Shown here piece by piece: positions 9,657 to 18,622 of a stretch of 53,157 nucleotides of DNA. The notes under the pieces were generated by a model, which had not been told where the DNA came from, did not search any database, and saw nothing but the letters and a program-made list of their open reading frames with translations. Numbering within the stretch: position 1 is the first letter of the stretch; the number at the start of each line of letters is the position of its first letter. The translations under genes and the position numbers were made by a program. Location of the stretch: the NCBI GenBank assembly GCA_964568805.1, contig CAZMRW010000020.1, positions 1-53,157 on the forward strand, written 5' to 3'. The stretch is from CAZMRW01 sp964568805 (GTDB lineage: Bacteria > Pseudomonadota > Gammaproteobacteria > Methylococcales > Methylomonadaceae).

Positions 9657-10379
9657 ATGAAATTACTGGCGGTAGATACCGCGACCGAAGCCTGTTCGGC
9701 GGCGCTGATGATCGACGGAGTTGTATTCGAACGTTATCTGCAGACGCAAAGAGATCATAGCCGGCTGATTTTGCCGATGATCGACAGTTTAATGGCGGAT
9801 GCGGGCTTAAAACCCGGCGATCTTGACGGGTTGGCATTCGGCCGGGGGCCGGGATCGTTTACCGGTGTGCGCATTGCGACCGGCATTATCCATGGCATTG
9901 CTCTGGGCACCGGATTGCCGATAGTGCCTGTTTCCACCCTGGCCGCCATTGCCCAAGCTTTTTTCGATGACAATGGGGCGCAAGGCGAAAGGCGCAAGGC
10001 GAAAGGCCATGAATCTGTTGATCTGGCGTATGTTGCGATGGATGCCCGGATGGGCGAGATTTATTGGGGAGTGTATCAACGCGGTGAACAGGGATTTGCC
10101 GAGCTTATCGGCAACGAGACGGTGACCCCTGCGGATCTGATCGAGTTTCCCGATCTCAATGGCGCTGGCATCGGTTCCGCCTGGGGCGTTTATCAACATG
10201 AATTAATGCAGCGACTGTCCGGCAAGGTCAATTATTTTGAATCCGATTATTTCCCAAGAGCCGGTGCGATTGCCTGTTTAGGCGTGCATGGCTTCGAGTT
10301 GGGGCTTGCCGTTGACGTCGAACAGGCAATGCCGGTTTATTTACGCGATAAAGTTGCAAAGAAAGAATCGGAACGATAA
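9657..10379 (+). CDS. tsaB: tRNA threonylcarbamoyladenosine biosynthesis protein TsaB
   Basis: A 240-residue ASKHA-fold protein that partners TsaD and TsaE in transferring threonylcarbamoyl to A37 of ANN-decoding tRNAs. The family signature is plain: LLAVDTATEACSAAL at the N-terminus, FGRGPGSFTGVRIA near residues 61-74, and DARMGEIYWGVY in the middle. Just before the last motif an Arg/Lys-rich stretch (ERRKAKG) is encoded by a perfect 2 x 14-base tandem repeat, probably an in-frame insertion in a surface loop. It heads a run of same-strand housekeeping genes. Confidence 0.93.
   Translation: MKLLAVDTATEACSAALMIDGVVFERYLQTQRDHSRLILPMIDSLMADAGLKPGDLDGLAFGRGPGSFTGVRIATGIIHGIALGTGLPIVPVSTLAAIAQAFFDDNGAQGERRKAKGHESVDLAYVAMDARMGEIYWGVYQRGEQGFAELIGNETVTPADLIEFPDLNGAGIGSAWGVYQHELMQRLSGKVNYFESDYFPRAGAIACLGVHGFELGLAVDVEQAMPVYLRDKVAKKESER
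9978..10005 (+). repeat. 2 x 14-bp perfect tandem repeat inside tsaB
   Basis: The 14-mer GCGCAAGGCGAAAG occurs twice back to back. It encodes a basic Gln/Gly/Glu/Arg/Lys loop not conserved in TsaB. The same AAGGCGCAAG and AAGGCGAAAGG words recur, inverted, at about 29464-29489. Confidence 0.8.
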
Positions 10380-10419
10380 TACGGTATAATATGGGTCACT
10401 TAATGTTTGAACTTAACTA

Positions 10420-11040
10420 ATGGCTCAATTTTTTGCAATCCATCCTGACAATCCGCAATTGCGGTTGATTAACCGCGCTGTGGATATTATCCGGCAGGGT
10501 GGCGTTATTTCGTATCCTACCGATTCGTCCTATGCGATAGCTTGCCATATCGGCGACAAACAGGCGATGGATAAAATCAGAAGGATTCGGCAATTAGACG
10601 ATAAACATAATTTTACCCTGGTATGCAAAGATCTGGCGCAAGTATCCAATTTTACCAAAATGGGTAATGACGCCTATCGAATGATCAAATCATTAACTCC
10701 CGGACCTTTTACCTTTATTCTGGAGGCAACGCGCGAAGTGCCGCGCAGATTGCAGCATCCGAGAAAAAAAACCATCGGTGTCCGGATTCCCGATCATCCT
10801 GTCGCCATGCTGCTGGTCAAGGAACTCGAAGAGCCCTTGATCAGTACCAGCTTGATTTTACCGGAAGAGACCGATGCCCTGATTGACCCTTATGAGATTA
10901 GAGAGCGGCTTGAGCATCAGTTGGATTTGGTGATCGATGCCGGCATTATCGAGTTCGAACAGACGACCATTATTGAATTTTCCAATAATGGCCCAGAGAT
11001 TACCAGGCAGGGCATAGGGATTGCTCCTATGCTGGATTGA
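10420..11040 (+). CDS. YciO-type Sua5/YrdC family protein
   Basis: A 206-residue single-domain YrdC fold, the family of L-threonylcarbamoyladenylate synthases. Visible features are VISYPTDSSYAIAC near residues 29-42, the KIRRIRQLDDKHNFTLVCKDL segment and GVRIPDHPVA later on. The N-terminal FAIHPDNPQLRLI resembles YciO rather than TsaC/YrdC or the two-domain Sua5. YciO enzymes have weak or debated synthase activity, so a role in t6A is possible but not certain, despite tsaB lying directly upstream. A TATAAT hexamer at 10385-10390 may give it its own promoter. Confidence 0.85.
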   Translation: MAQFFAIHPDNPQLRLINRAVDIIRQGGVISYPTDSSYAIACHIGDKQAMDKIRRIRQLDDKHNFTLVCKDLAQVSNFTKMGNDAYRMIKSLTPGPFTFILEATREVPRRLQHPRKKTIGVRIPDHPVAMLLVKELEEPLISTSLILPEETDALIDPYEIRERLEHQLDLVIDAGIIEFEQTTIIEFSNNGPEITRQGIGIAPMLD

Positions 11041-11055
11041 TTACGGTGAATAACA

Positions 11056-11709
11056 ATGATGAATGAATTGTCGATAATGCAGAAGATCGTGGTATGGATA
11101 TTGCCGGTAATTTTTGCGATTACCGTGCATGAGGTGGCGCACGGCTGGGTAGCGAAAAAATTCGGCGATAATACGGCATTTATGCAGGGCAGGCTGACGC
11201 TGAATCCCATCAAACACATCGATTGGATTGGTACCGTTATTCTTCCGGGCCTATTATTGCTCACCGGAACCGGGTTTATTTTTGGTTGGGCAAAACCGGT
11301 GCCGGTCGATGCCAGAAATTTTAAAAATCCGCGCAGGGACATGGCCTGGGTTGCCTTAGCGGGTCCCGGTTCCAATATTTTGATGGCGATCGGTTGGGCG
11401 TTGCTGGCCCGTATCGGTGTCATCATCGGCATAGAGGCCGTCTCGTTGCCGTTAATTTATACCGGTATCGCCGGCATATCGATTAATCTGGTACTGGCAT
11501 TGATAAATCTCCTGCCCATTCCGCCATTGGACGGAAGCCGGATATTGTCGGGTATTTTGCCCAATTACTGGGCATGGCAGTATAATCGGCTGGAACGTTA
11601 CGGGTTTATTATCTTGCTGGTGCTGCTGTATACCCGGATATTAAACGTTCTTTTGGAATATCCGATGTATATTGCACAGAAATTGTTTCTTTCACTTGCC
11701 GGAATTTAA
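11056..11709 (+). CDS. site-2 protease family (M50) membrane metalloprotease
   Basis: A 217-residue polytopic membrane protein. The zinc-binding HEVAH motif lies in the first transmembrane segment (ITVHEVAHGWVAKKFGD, near residues 23-39), and the second zinc ligand is in NLLPIPPLDGSRIL near 155-168. There are about five hydrophobic segments and no PDZ domain, as in the short FjoS2P/YwhC-like group rather than RseP. Its place between yciO and scpA is common in Gammaproteobacteria. The substrate is unknown. Confidence 0.9.
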   Translation: MMNELSIMQKIVVWILPVIFAITVHEVAHGWVAKKFGDNTAFMQGRLTLNPIKHIDWIGTVILPGLLLLTGTGFIFGWAKPVPVDARNFKNPRRDMAWVALAGPGSNILMAIGWALLARIGVIIGIEAVSLPLIYTGIAGISINLVLALINLLPIPPLDGSRILSGILPNYWAWQYNRLERYGFIILLVLLYTRILNVLLEYPMYIAQKLFLSLAGI

Positions 11710-11765
11710 CCAGGCTAAATGAAGAGTAAGATCCGCACTGATGGCTTTTTAGGCGTTACGGCTTA

Positions 11766-12584
11766 ATGAACCAAGAAACCGCTGACATATTAGAGACGCC
11801 GCATGCCATTGCGATCGTTAACGGTGCGCCCTATAACCAGTTGCCGGAAGACCTGTATATTCCGCCTGACGCTCTGGAAGTTATCCTGGAGTTGTTCGAA
11901 GGCCCCCTGGATTTATTGCTGTATTTGATCAGAAGACAGAACCTGGATATCGTTAACATACCGATAGCCCAGATTACCCATCAATACATTGCGTACATCC
12001 AAATGATGGGTATTTTAAATATGGAGCTGGCGGCTGAATATCTGGTGATGGCGGCCCTGCTGGCGGAAATCAAGTCGCGGATGCTGCTGCCGCGGCAGCC
12101 TGAAGCCGAAGAAGAAGATGAAGACCCCAGGGCAACCTTGATTCGCAGGCTTCAGGAATATGAAACCATAAAAACTGCCGCCGAGGAGATGGATCAAATG
12201 CCCAGATTTGAACGTGATATCTTTGCCTGCGACGTGGATATATCGGGCCTGCAAATTGAGAAAGCCCTGCCGGATGTCCAGTTAAAAGAAATGCTGCTGG
12301 CATTTCAGGATGTCCTTAAGCGGGTAGAACAACTGAGCCACCATCATATAACCAAGGAACCCTTATCAGTCCGTGAGCGAATGTCAGCCATTCTGGAAAA
12401 CCTTAAAGGATCGGATAGTCTCCTTTTTTCGCAGTTATTCATTCGAAAGGAAGGCCGACCCGGCGTCGTTGTCTCGTTTTTGGCCATTCTCGAGCTCGGA
12501 AAAGAAGGTCTTATCGAAATCATCCAGCTCGATCCCTTTGCAGAATTGCGCGTTAGAAGCATCGGCGCAGTTTCTCATACCTGA
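11766..12584 (+). CDS. scpA: segregation and condensation protein A
   Basis: A 272-residue kleisin that bridges SMC heads and recruits ScpB. The family start ILELFEGPLDLLLYLIRRQ is near residues 40-58, followed by LDIVNIPIAQITHQYI and LLAEIKSRMLLP. An acidic linker (EAEEEDEDP) precedes the C-terminal winged helix that binds the SMC cap. The first 35 residues are a non-conserved extension. scpB follows 16 bases after the stop. Confidence 0.95.
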   Translation: MNQETADILETPHAIAIVNGAPYNQLPEDLYIPPDALEVILELFEGPLDLLLYLIRRQNLDIVNIPIAQITHQYIAYIQMMGILNMELAAEYLVMAALLAEIKSRMLLPRQPEAEEEDEDPRATLIRRLQEYETIKTAAEEMDQMPRFERDIFACDVDISGLQIEKALPDVQLKEMLLAFQDVLKRVEQLSHHHITKEPLSVRERMSAILENLKGSDSLLFSQLFIRKEGRPGVVVSFLAILELGKEGLIEIIQLDPFAELRVRSIGAVSHT

Positions 12585-12600
12585 ACCGCTTGAAATCGAC

Positions 12601-13206
12601 GTGGAAATCAAACGCATTGTAGAAGCTATTTTATTTGCCGCAAACCGGCCCATGACCTGCAAAGAGATTCAGCAGGTGTTTCCTGAAATCGAGCAGCCGG
12701 AACTCACTGTCATTCAGGCGGCAATTGAGGATATCGCCGAGGAATATAAACCACGGCCGATTGAGCTGAAACAGGTGGCCAGCGGCTATCGCTTTCAGGT
12801 TAAACAGGAACTATCCCGCTGGGTTTCCCGCTTATTTGAAGAAAAACCGCCAAGATATTCGCGGGCCTTGCTGGAAACATTGGCCATCATTGCCTATCGG
12901 CAACCGGTTACCCGCGGCGATATTGAGGATATACGGGGCGTTAGCGTCAGTTCCAGTATTATTCAGACCTTACTAGAAAGGGAATGGATTCGGGTGGTGG
13001 CGCATAAGGAAGTTCCCGGCAGACCTGGTTTGTACGGCACCACCAAGCAATTTCTCGATTATTTCAATATAAAGACATTAAACGAACTACCGACTTTGCA
13101 GGAGCTTCAGGATCTTGAACTGTCGGTAGAAATTACGCAACAACCCATACAGGTAGAGAGTGAAAACCAGGAAACAAGCGAAGAACTCGTCGAAACAGTT
13201 GAGTGA
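12601..13206 (+). CDS. scpB: segregation and condensation protein B
   Basis: Tandem winged-helix partner of ScpA in the SMC-ScpAB complex. I start it at the GTG at 12601, which gives 201 residues, the usual ScpB size; homology begins there (IKRIVEAILFAANRPM). The reading frame is open back to 12373, but that part would overlap scpA extensively in another frame and has no ScpB character. Motifs seen: LLETLAIIAYRQPVTRGDIE in the second winged helix, and PGRPGLYGTTKQFLDYF. Its 3' end overlaps rluB. Confidence 0.93.
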   Translation: MEIKRIVEAILFAANRPMTCKEIQQVFPEIEQPELTVIQAAIEDIAEEYKPRPIELKQVASGYRFQVKQELSRWVSRLFEEKPPRYSRALLETLAIIAYRQPVTRGDIEDIRGVSVSSSIIQTLLEREWIRVVAHKEVPGRPGLYGTTKQFLDYFNIKTLNELPTLQELQDLELSVEITQQPIQVESENQETSEELVETVE

Positions 13207-14059
13207 GCAAAAATCAGCAAAAACCTCGAAAACTGCAGACGATCATCCTGCAGAGGCTGGAGAACGCATCCAGAAAGTGTTGTCGCGCGGCGGTGTCGGG
13301 TCCAGACGGGAGATTGAGCGCTGGATCGCCGATGGCCGGGTTAAAATTAACGGTGTTGTGATAAGCCTGGGTGCGCGGCTTAAGCCGGGGGATCATTTAC
13401 TGATCAATGACCGCATCGTGCATTGGCAAAAATTCGCCCAGCAGCCGACCCGTGTGCTTATCTATCATAAACCTGTGGGCGAAGTCGTTACCCGAAGGGA
13501 TCCGGAAGGCCGTCCGGTCGTGTTTACCCAACTGCCCAAACTCGCGGCCGCCCGCTGGATTTCCGTGGGCCGTCTGGATATCAATACATCAGGTTTATTA
13601 TTGGTTACCAATAACGGGGAGTTGGCCAACCGCTTGATGCATCCGTCGACCCAAATTGAACGCGAATACGCTGTCCGGGTTTTAGGCGAGGTTCCGGAAG
13701 CGGTCATTGAAAGACTTAAAGAGGGCGTCGAGCTGGAAGACGGTAAGGCCAAATTCGACGATATCCGGTTTTTCGCAGGCGAAGGCGCCAATAAATGGTA
13801 TTACGTTACCGTTAGCGAAGGACGCAACCGTCTGGTCAGGCGTTTATGGGAGTCTCAGCAGGTTACTGTCAGCCGGTTAATGCGCGTTCGCTACGGGCCG
13901 GTGGTATTGCCGGAACGATTGAAGGCGCATTCCTTTTATGAGCTGAGCGATAAAGAACTGGATTTATTGTTTGAATTTGCCGGATTGGATCGAGAAAAGG
14001 AGATTACTCCTGTCAAGCCGGAAATCAAAACCAATCGGCCTGGAAAAAGGTGGAGTTGA
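13160..14059 (+). CDS. rluB: 23S rRNA pseudouridine(2605) synthase
   Basis: A 299-residue RsuA/RluB-family enzyme. An S4 RNA-binding domain (RIQKVLSRGGVGSRREIERW, about residues 37-56) precedes the catalytic domain, whose Asp lies in GRLDINTSGLLL near 137-148. The late VTVSEGRNRLVRRLWESQ motif is also typical. The ATG at 13160 overlaps scpB by 47 bases; an in-frame TTG at 13199 is an alternative start. Either way translation is coupled to scpB. The C-terminal tail is basic. Confidence 0.93.
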   Translation: MKTRKQAKNSSKQLSEQKSAKTSKTADDHPAEAGERIQKVLSRGGVGSRREIERWIADGRVKINGVVISLGARLKPGDHLLINDRIVHWQKFAQQPTRVLIYHKPVGEVVTRRDPEGRPVVFTQLPKLAAARWISVGRLDINTSGLLLVTNNGELANRLMHPSTQIEREYAVRVLGEVPEAVIERLKEGVELEDGKAKFDDIRFFAGEGANKWYYVTVSEGRNRLVRRLWESQQVTVSRLMRVRYGPVVLPERLKAHSFYELSDKELDLLFEFAGLDREKEITPVKPEIKTNRPGKRWS

Positions 14060-14390
14060 CTACTCCCAATTCTACGAATCAGCACGTGTCTTCGATGAGC
14101 CTGTTCTTTGAAGACGCAGGAACTGTCCAGGTGTTGTCTACCGGCGGTAAAACCGATATTTTTTGTTCCCGATTGAGATAAGTCACATTTTTTCGAACCT
14201 TAATAAACAATTAATCTAAAAAATGGTCTCATTTGTTGTCTTCTCCTTTGCAGTATTAATTCTGTATTCTGCAGTATGGATGGAAGCAGGATGCCGATGT
14301 TTCGGGACATCTGAATCATGGCTGCGCCGCGCAAGGCTTAAAGCAGTTTTCCCGGCATAGAGACCATTAACCCGGCGATAATAGCTCCGT
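14060..14390. other. intergenic region upstream of the CDF transporter
   Basis: About 330 bases with no gene. A short CGGT-AAA-ACCG hairpin followed by a run of T near 14145-14165 could end the rluB operon, but the stem is only four pairs. No repressor gene or clear operator for the downstream metal exporter is visible. Confidence 0.4.
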
Positions 14391-15359
14391 ATGCATGCTC
14401 GTACCTTAAGTCTTCTACAACACGATCATAACTTTACAGTCTTCAGTAAAAAGGCTGAAAGACGCACCCTGCTGGTGCTTATTCTGACTTTTTTTACGAT
14501 GGTGCTCGAGGTCGGGGCCGGTATCTTTTTGGAATCGATGGCTTTGCTTGCCGATGGCTGGCATATGGCTACGCATGTTGCCGCTTTCATGATTACCATT
14601 TTCGCCTACCGATATTCCCGCGCCCATGCCAATGACCAGACGTTCGCATTTAGTCCGGGAAAGGTCGGCGTTTTAGGCGCATTTGCCAGTTCGGTGGCGC
14701 TCGCAGTAGTCGCATTGTTGATGTTGATCGAATCGGGCGAACGCATCATAACTCCACATGTTATTCATTTTAATGAAGCTATAGCGATTGCCGGTTTCGG
14801 ATTATTTATCAATATCATCTGTGCCTTGCTGCTTAAAGAACGGCAACCTCATGGTCATGACCACCATCATGGCCATAGTCATCACGATCAAAATCTGAAA
14901 GCCGCTTATGTGCACGTCATCGCCGATGCGCTGACGTCGGTGCTGGCAATCATTGCGCTGTTACTCGGCAAATATTATGGATGGCTTTGGCCCGATCCGG
15001 TCATGGGGATAGTGGGGGCGATTATTATTACCCGTTGGTCCTATTTGCTGGTGAAAGAAACCAGCCCAGTCCTGCTCGATGAAAGCATAGACGCTGACTA
15101 TAGCAAAGCAATCAAAGAAAAAATTGAAAGCGATGCGGACAATCGAATTGCCGATCTTCATATCTGGAGAATTTCTCCTAACCATTTTGCCGTGATCATT
15201 TCCCTGGTAACCCACAATCCTCAATCGCCGGAATACTACAAGGAATTGTTAAAAAAATTTCATAAACTTTCGCACATTACGGTGGAAGTCACAAAATGTC
15301 CGGGAGATGCCTGCATCAACTTATTGAAGGAAAATATTAACGCCAATCAGACAAAATAA
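14391..15359 (+). CDS. cation diffusion facilitator, DmeF-like Co/Ni/Zn efflux protein
   Basis: A 322-residue six-helix CDF transporter exporting divalent metal in exchange for protons. The metal site motifs are ALLADGWHMATHV in helix 2 (HxxxD-type ligands) and HVIADALTSVLAI in helix 5. A histidine loop of the form GHDHHHGHSHHD lies between helices 4 and 5. The N-terminal LLQHDHNF resembles the DmeF subgroup associated with cobalt and nickel. Usual length, intact. Metal specificity is inferred from the subgroup only. Confidence 0.9.
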   Translation: MHARTLSLLQHDHNFTVFSKKAERRTLLVLILTFFTMVLEVGAGIFLESMALLADGWHMATHVAAFMITIFAYRYSRAHANDQTFAFSPGKVGVLGAFASSVALAVVALLMLIESGERIITPHVIHFNEAIAIAGFGLFINIICALLLKERQPHGHDHHHGHSHHDQNLKAAYVHVIADALTSVLAIIALLLGKYYGWLWPDPVMGIVGAIIITRWSYLLVKETSPVLLDESIDADYSKAIKEKIESDADNRIADLHIWRISPNHFAVIISLVTHNPQSPEYYKELLKKFHKLSHITVEVTKCPGDACINLLKENINANQTK

Positions 15360-15577
15360 TAGGAGGAAGCAGTCTATACTTATGGCCGATAACAAAACGC
15401 GGCTTAATTGAAGTATTCTTCTGAACTATCGGTTGGTCAACGAATCCGGTAAAAGGTCTCCCCATCATGCCGATTCAATGGATGGAGTTTCTATTCATCA
15501 TTCTGAGTAGGCGAAAGCTGTGCCGTTAAGGTTCTGTATTTTGTCAATCAGTGACTTATATAACATTATTCAATCGG

Positions 15578-16444
15578 ATGATCATGCGACAAGATAAAAT
15601 CAGCATTGTTTTACCGGCAAAAAACGAGTCCACATCACTCAAAACGTTGCTCCCTGAAATCATACAACGCTTTCCGTCTGCTGAAGTTCTGGTCGTCAAT
15701 GATGGGTCAACGGATGAGACTGAAACAATTGCCATTCAGGCGGGTGCAAAGGTAATCAGCCATCCCTATAGTCAGGGTAACGGCGCCGCGATTAAAACAG
15801 GAACTCGTCATGCGGTCGGTAACATCCTGGTTTTCATGGATTCTGACGGACAGCATGACCCCGCTGATATCCCTGCACTGGTAGGCCAACTCGAACATGG
15901 CTACGACATGGTGGTAGGTGCAAGGAAATCCAGTACTCACGCCTCAGTGTTCCGGCGTTTCGCCAATTCCTTTTATAACAGGCTGGCAACAGTAATGACC
16001 GGCCATAAAATAGAAGACCTGACTTCGGGGTTTCGCGCGGTCAGAGCCGACAAGTTCCGCAAGTTTTTATACCTGTTGCCTAATGGATTTTCCTACCCGA
16101 CAACCTGCACGATGGCCTTTTTCCGCTCCGGATTTCCGGTGGCCTATATCCCTATTCATGCGGGAAAACGGCAGGGAAAAAGCCATATTCGTTTAATCAA
16201 AGATGGCGTCCGTTTTTTTATCATCATCCTCCGAATCGGCACTTTATTTTCGCCTATGCGGTTATTTTTGCCGATCAGCGGGACAGTATTTGTCTCCGGA
16301 ATGGCTTATTATGCCTATACTTATTTTACCAGCGGCCGTTTTACCAATATGAGCGCTCTACTGATATTATCATCCCTGATCATATTTCTTATCGGCATTA
16401 TTTCCGAACAAATCTCGTCACTGCATTATAAAAACATTCATTAG
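15578..16444 (+). CDS. family 2 glycosyltransferase (DPM1/polyprenyl-phosphate type)
   Basis: About 288 residues. A GT-A domain opens with ISIVLPAKNES and carries VVNDGSTDET and the metal-binding FMDSDGQHDP, as in dolichyl- or undecaprenyl-phosphate sugar transferases. Two hydrophobic segments at the C-terminus (FSPMRLFLPISGTVFVSGM and SALLILSSLIIFLIGII) anchor it in the inner membrane. I use the ATG at 15578; the frame extends to a GTG at 15551. A group-1 glycosyltransferase follows, so the pair may add sugars to a lipid carrier or exopolysaccharide. The sugar is unknown. Confidence 0.88.
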   Translation: MIMRQDKISIVLPAKNESTSLKTLLPEIIQRFPSAEVLVVNDGSTDETETIAIQAGAKVISHPYSQGNGAAIKTGTRHAVGNILVFMDSDGQHDPADIPALVGQLEHGYDMVVGARKSSTHASVFRRFANSFYNRLATVMTGHKIEDLTSGFRAVRADKFRKFLYLLPNGFSYPTTCTMAFFRSGFPVAYIPIHAGKRQGKSHIRLIKDGVRFFIIILRIGTLFSPMRLFLPISGTVFVSGMAYYAYTYFTSGRFTNMSALLILSSLIIFLIGIISEQISSLHYKNIH

Positions 16445-16490
16445 CTGCATTGCCATAGGATAGTCCCAAGCTCAGCGAGTCAAATTTCAC

Positions 16491-17777
16491 ATGCCGACAA
16501 GTAATGGAAAACACGGATTTTCGTCTACCCAAAACCGGCGCGCCAAGGCTGAAAAAATAATCATGTTGCAAAAGGATGTGCCTTGCCAAAGAATATTGTG
16601 GCTGACATCGAGTTATCCACGATTTGAACACGACAGCGCATCGATTTTTTTAAGGCACTTGGCTGCCTCGATTCAGCAACACAAGTTTGAGATTCACATT
16701 CTTTCGCCAGATCATTCAATGGTTGATCCATCGTGGAAAAACGACGCGATCACTATGAGACGCTACAAATATTTTTTTCCGCAGCATTTACAATTGCTGG
16801 CCTACGGGTCAGGCATTCTGCCCAATTTACGAGCCAACCGATGGTTATTTTTACAAGCGCCTTTTTTTCTGATAGCGCAGTTTATTTCAACCTGGCGGCT
16901 AATTCGTCAACTTAAACCGGGTTTGCTCCATGCCCACTGGCTTTTTCCACAAGGCTGTGTCGCAACCCTGTTAGGCAAATGGATGGGCATCCCTGTGATC
17001 GTGACGGTTCATGGGGGAGATGCGTTTTCTATGCAACATTCGGTCATGGCAAAAATCAAACGCTGGACCGTTCAAAACTGTTCCGCCTGGACGTCCAATA
17101 CCTTCGCGACCGCCCGTGCTGTTGGCGATAATCTGCCTTCGCCGGAAATTATACCTATGGGTATAGACTTTCGGCAATTCAGTGCCGGCACTGCTTTTAC
17201 AAGATCCGAGGACAAATTTGTTTTGTTGTTTGTTGGCCGATTAGTGCAAAAAAAAGGGGTCTCTGATCTGATTACGGCATTTTCGTTGATGGAGGACTCG
17301 TTAAAGGCCAAATCGGAACTCTGGATTATCGGGGACGGCGCCGAACGTGAAGCCCTGAAAGCCTTGGCTGGTCAATTGAAACTCACCGACAGTGTCACTT
17401 TTTACGGACGTGTCCCTAATGATCAGTTGCCGGATTATTATGCGACAGCGGATATTTTCATCGCCCCATCGGTTATCGATTCATCGGGAGATACGGAAGG
17501 GCAGGGCGTCATATTGCTGGAGGCATTAGCCAGCGGAACGGCCATTATCAGCACCAGCGCCGGCGGCATAGGTGAGGTTATCGAACACGGCAAAACCGGG
17601 TTGCTGGTCGAACCGAATAATCCTGTCGACCTTAAGAATGCCATGGAACAGTTATTGAGGGACAAGGTGTTCCGTGACGCTTTGGCGGCTACAGGCGAAA
17701 CGATCATACAGGCCTACGACTGGAAGGCGATTGGTGCAAAATTTTCCCGTTTATATCATCAACATTTATCTAACTGA
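16491..17777 (+). CDS. family 4 (group 1) glycosyltransferase
   Basis: A retaining GT-B enzyme of up to 428 residues. The N-terminal acceptor half has HAHWLFPQG and VIVTVHGGDAFS. The C-terminal nucleotide-sugar half has LFVGRLVQKKGVSDLI and EGQGVILLEALASGTAII. The ATG at 16563 (reading MLQKDVPCQRILWLTSSYP) is at least as likely a start, since the first 24 residues look unlike the family. It follows the GT2 gene by 46 bases. Donor and acceptor cannot be named. Confidence 0.88.
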   Translation: MPTSNGKHGFSSTQNRRAKAEKIIMLQKDVPCQRILWLTSSYPRFEHDSASIFLRHLAASIQQHKFEIHILSPDHSMVDPSWKNDAITMRRYKYFFPQHLQLLAYGSGILPNLRANRWLFLQAPFFLIAQFISTWRLIRQLKPGLLHAHWLFPQGCVATLLGKWMGIPVIVTVHGGDAFSMQHSVMAKIKRWTVQNCSAWTSNTFATARAVGDNLPSPEIIPMGIDFRQFSAGTAFTRSEDKFVLLFVGRLVQKKGVSDLITAFSLMEDSLKAKSELWIIGDGAEREALKALAGQLKLTDSVTFYGRVPNDQLPDYYATADIFIAPSVIDSSGDTEGQGVILLEALASGTAIISTSAGGIGEVIEHGKTGLLVEPNNPVDLKNAMEQLLRDKVFRDALAATGETIIQAYDWKAIGAKFSRLYHQHLSN

Positions 17778-17845
17778 TTTTTCCGAGTCCGGAAGCCGTG
17801 CCATGCCGATTTGTAACAGGGAATAACGGTACGGCAAACGATCAC

Positions 17846-18523
17846 TTATTTCCAGCGTTCCTGCACCTGACCGTTGTCTCCACAGAAGATGGCGCTCGCC
17901 AGGCCGCTGAATATGCCGTGTTCGACAATACCCGGAATATCGTTAAGGAATGTGTTGAGTGTAGCGCTGTCGATGTCCTTGGGAAAGACAACATCCAGAA
18001 CCAGACTGCCGTGGGAGGTGACCAGAAGTCCATCATTAGTGGCGTTTTGCCTGAGCGCCGATTTTCCGCCTTTTAATTCCAGGCTTTGTTTGACCAGTTG
18101 CCAGGCAAAAGGGATCACTTCCACCGGAATCGGATATTTCTCGCCAAGTCTGCCTACCCATTTACTCGGTTCGATCAGAACCCAAAATGCCTTGCTGGCC
18201 CTGGCAAGAATTTTTTCGCGCACCAAATCCTGGCCCCGGCCTTTGAGTAAGGTGAGATCGGGGGCCACTTCGTCAGCGCCGTCTACATAAACGTCCAGAT
18301 GGGTGATCTGTTCCAGGGCCAGCAAAGGCAGCCCATGTTGCCGGGCTTTAATTGCACTAACCATGGAACTTGCGACAGTGCTGATTGGCAAGCCTTCATT
18401 ATGATGACGATCCGCCAGCGCTTCGATAAAACAATTCGCCGTCGAACCGGTGCCCAAGCCGACAATCATGCCGCTTTTAATCTGTTGGGCGGCATGACGG
18501 GCCACGAGTTCTTTATCATTCAT
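17846..18523 (-). CDS. rpiA: ribose-5-phosphate isomerase A
   Basis: Interconverts ribose 5-phosphate and ribulose 5-phosphate in the pentose phosphate, Calvin and ribulose monophosphate pathways. With the ATG at 18523 the protein has 225 residues, the usual size. MIVGLGTGSTANCFIEAL (phosphate binding), DVYVDGADEV and the LLKGRGQDLVREKILA block carrying catalytic residues are all present. The frame extends 16 codons upstream, but homology starts at MNDKELVARHAAQQIKSG. It converges on the GT4 gene. Confidence 0.95.
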   Translation of the reverse strand: MNDKELVARHAAQQIKSGMIVGLGTGSTANCFIEALADRHHNEGLPISTVASSMVSAIKARQHGLPLLALEQITHLDVYVDGADEVAPDLTLLKGRGQDLVREKILARASKAFWVLIEPSKWVGRLGEKYPIPVEVIPFAWQLVKQSLELKGGKSALRQNATNDGLLVTSHGSLVLDVVFPKDIDSATLNTFLNDIPGIVEHGIFSGLASAIFCGDNGQVQERWK

Positions 18524-18622
18524 AGTATTCCCCGCATCGAAATGTAGATTTTTTCTTGTTGATCGAATCATACATCGTGCGGCAAGCGACGACCAGATTT
18601 ATCTTTTGTTAGGCCGCAACCT

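Noticed and set aside
12373..12600. Upstream extension of scpB
   Set aside because: It overlaps scpA in another frame and has no ScpB homology; the GTG at 12601 gives the standard length.
17798..18290. Plus-strand ORFs over rpiA
   Set aside because: They are shadows of rpiA, whose motifs are complete on the minus strand.
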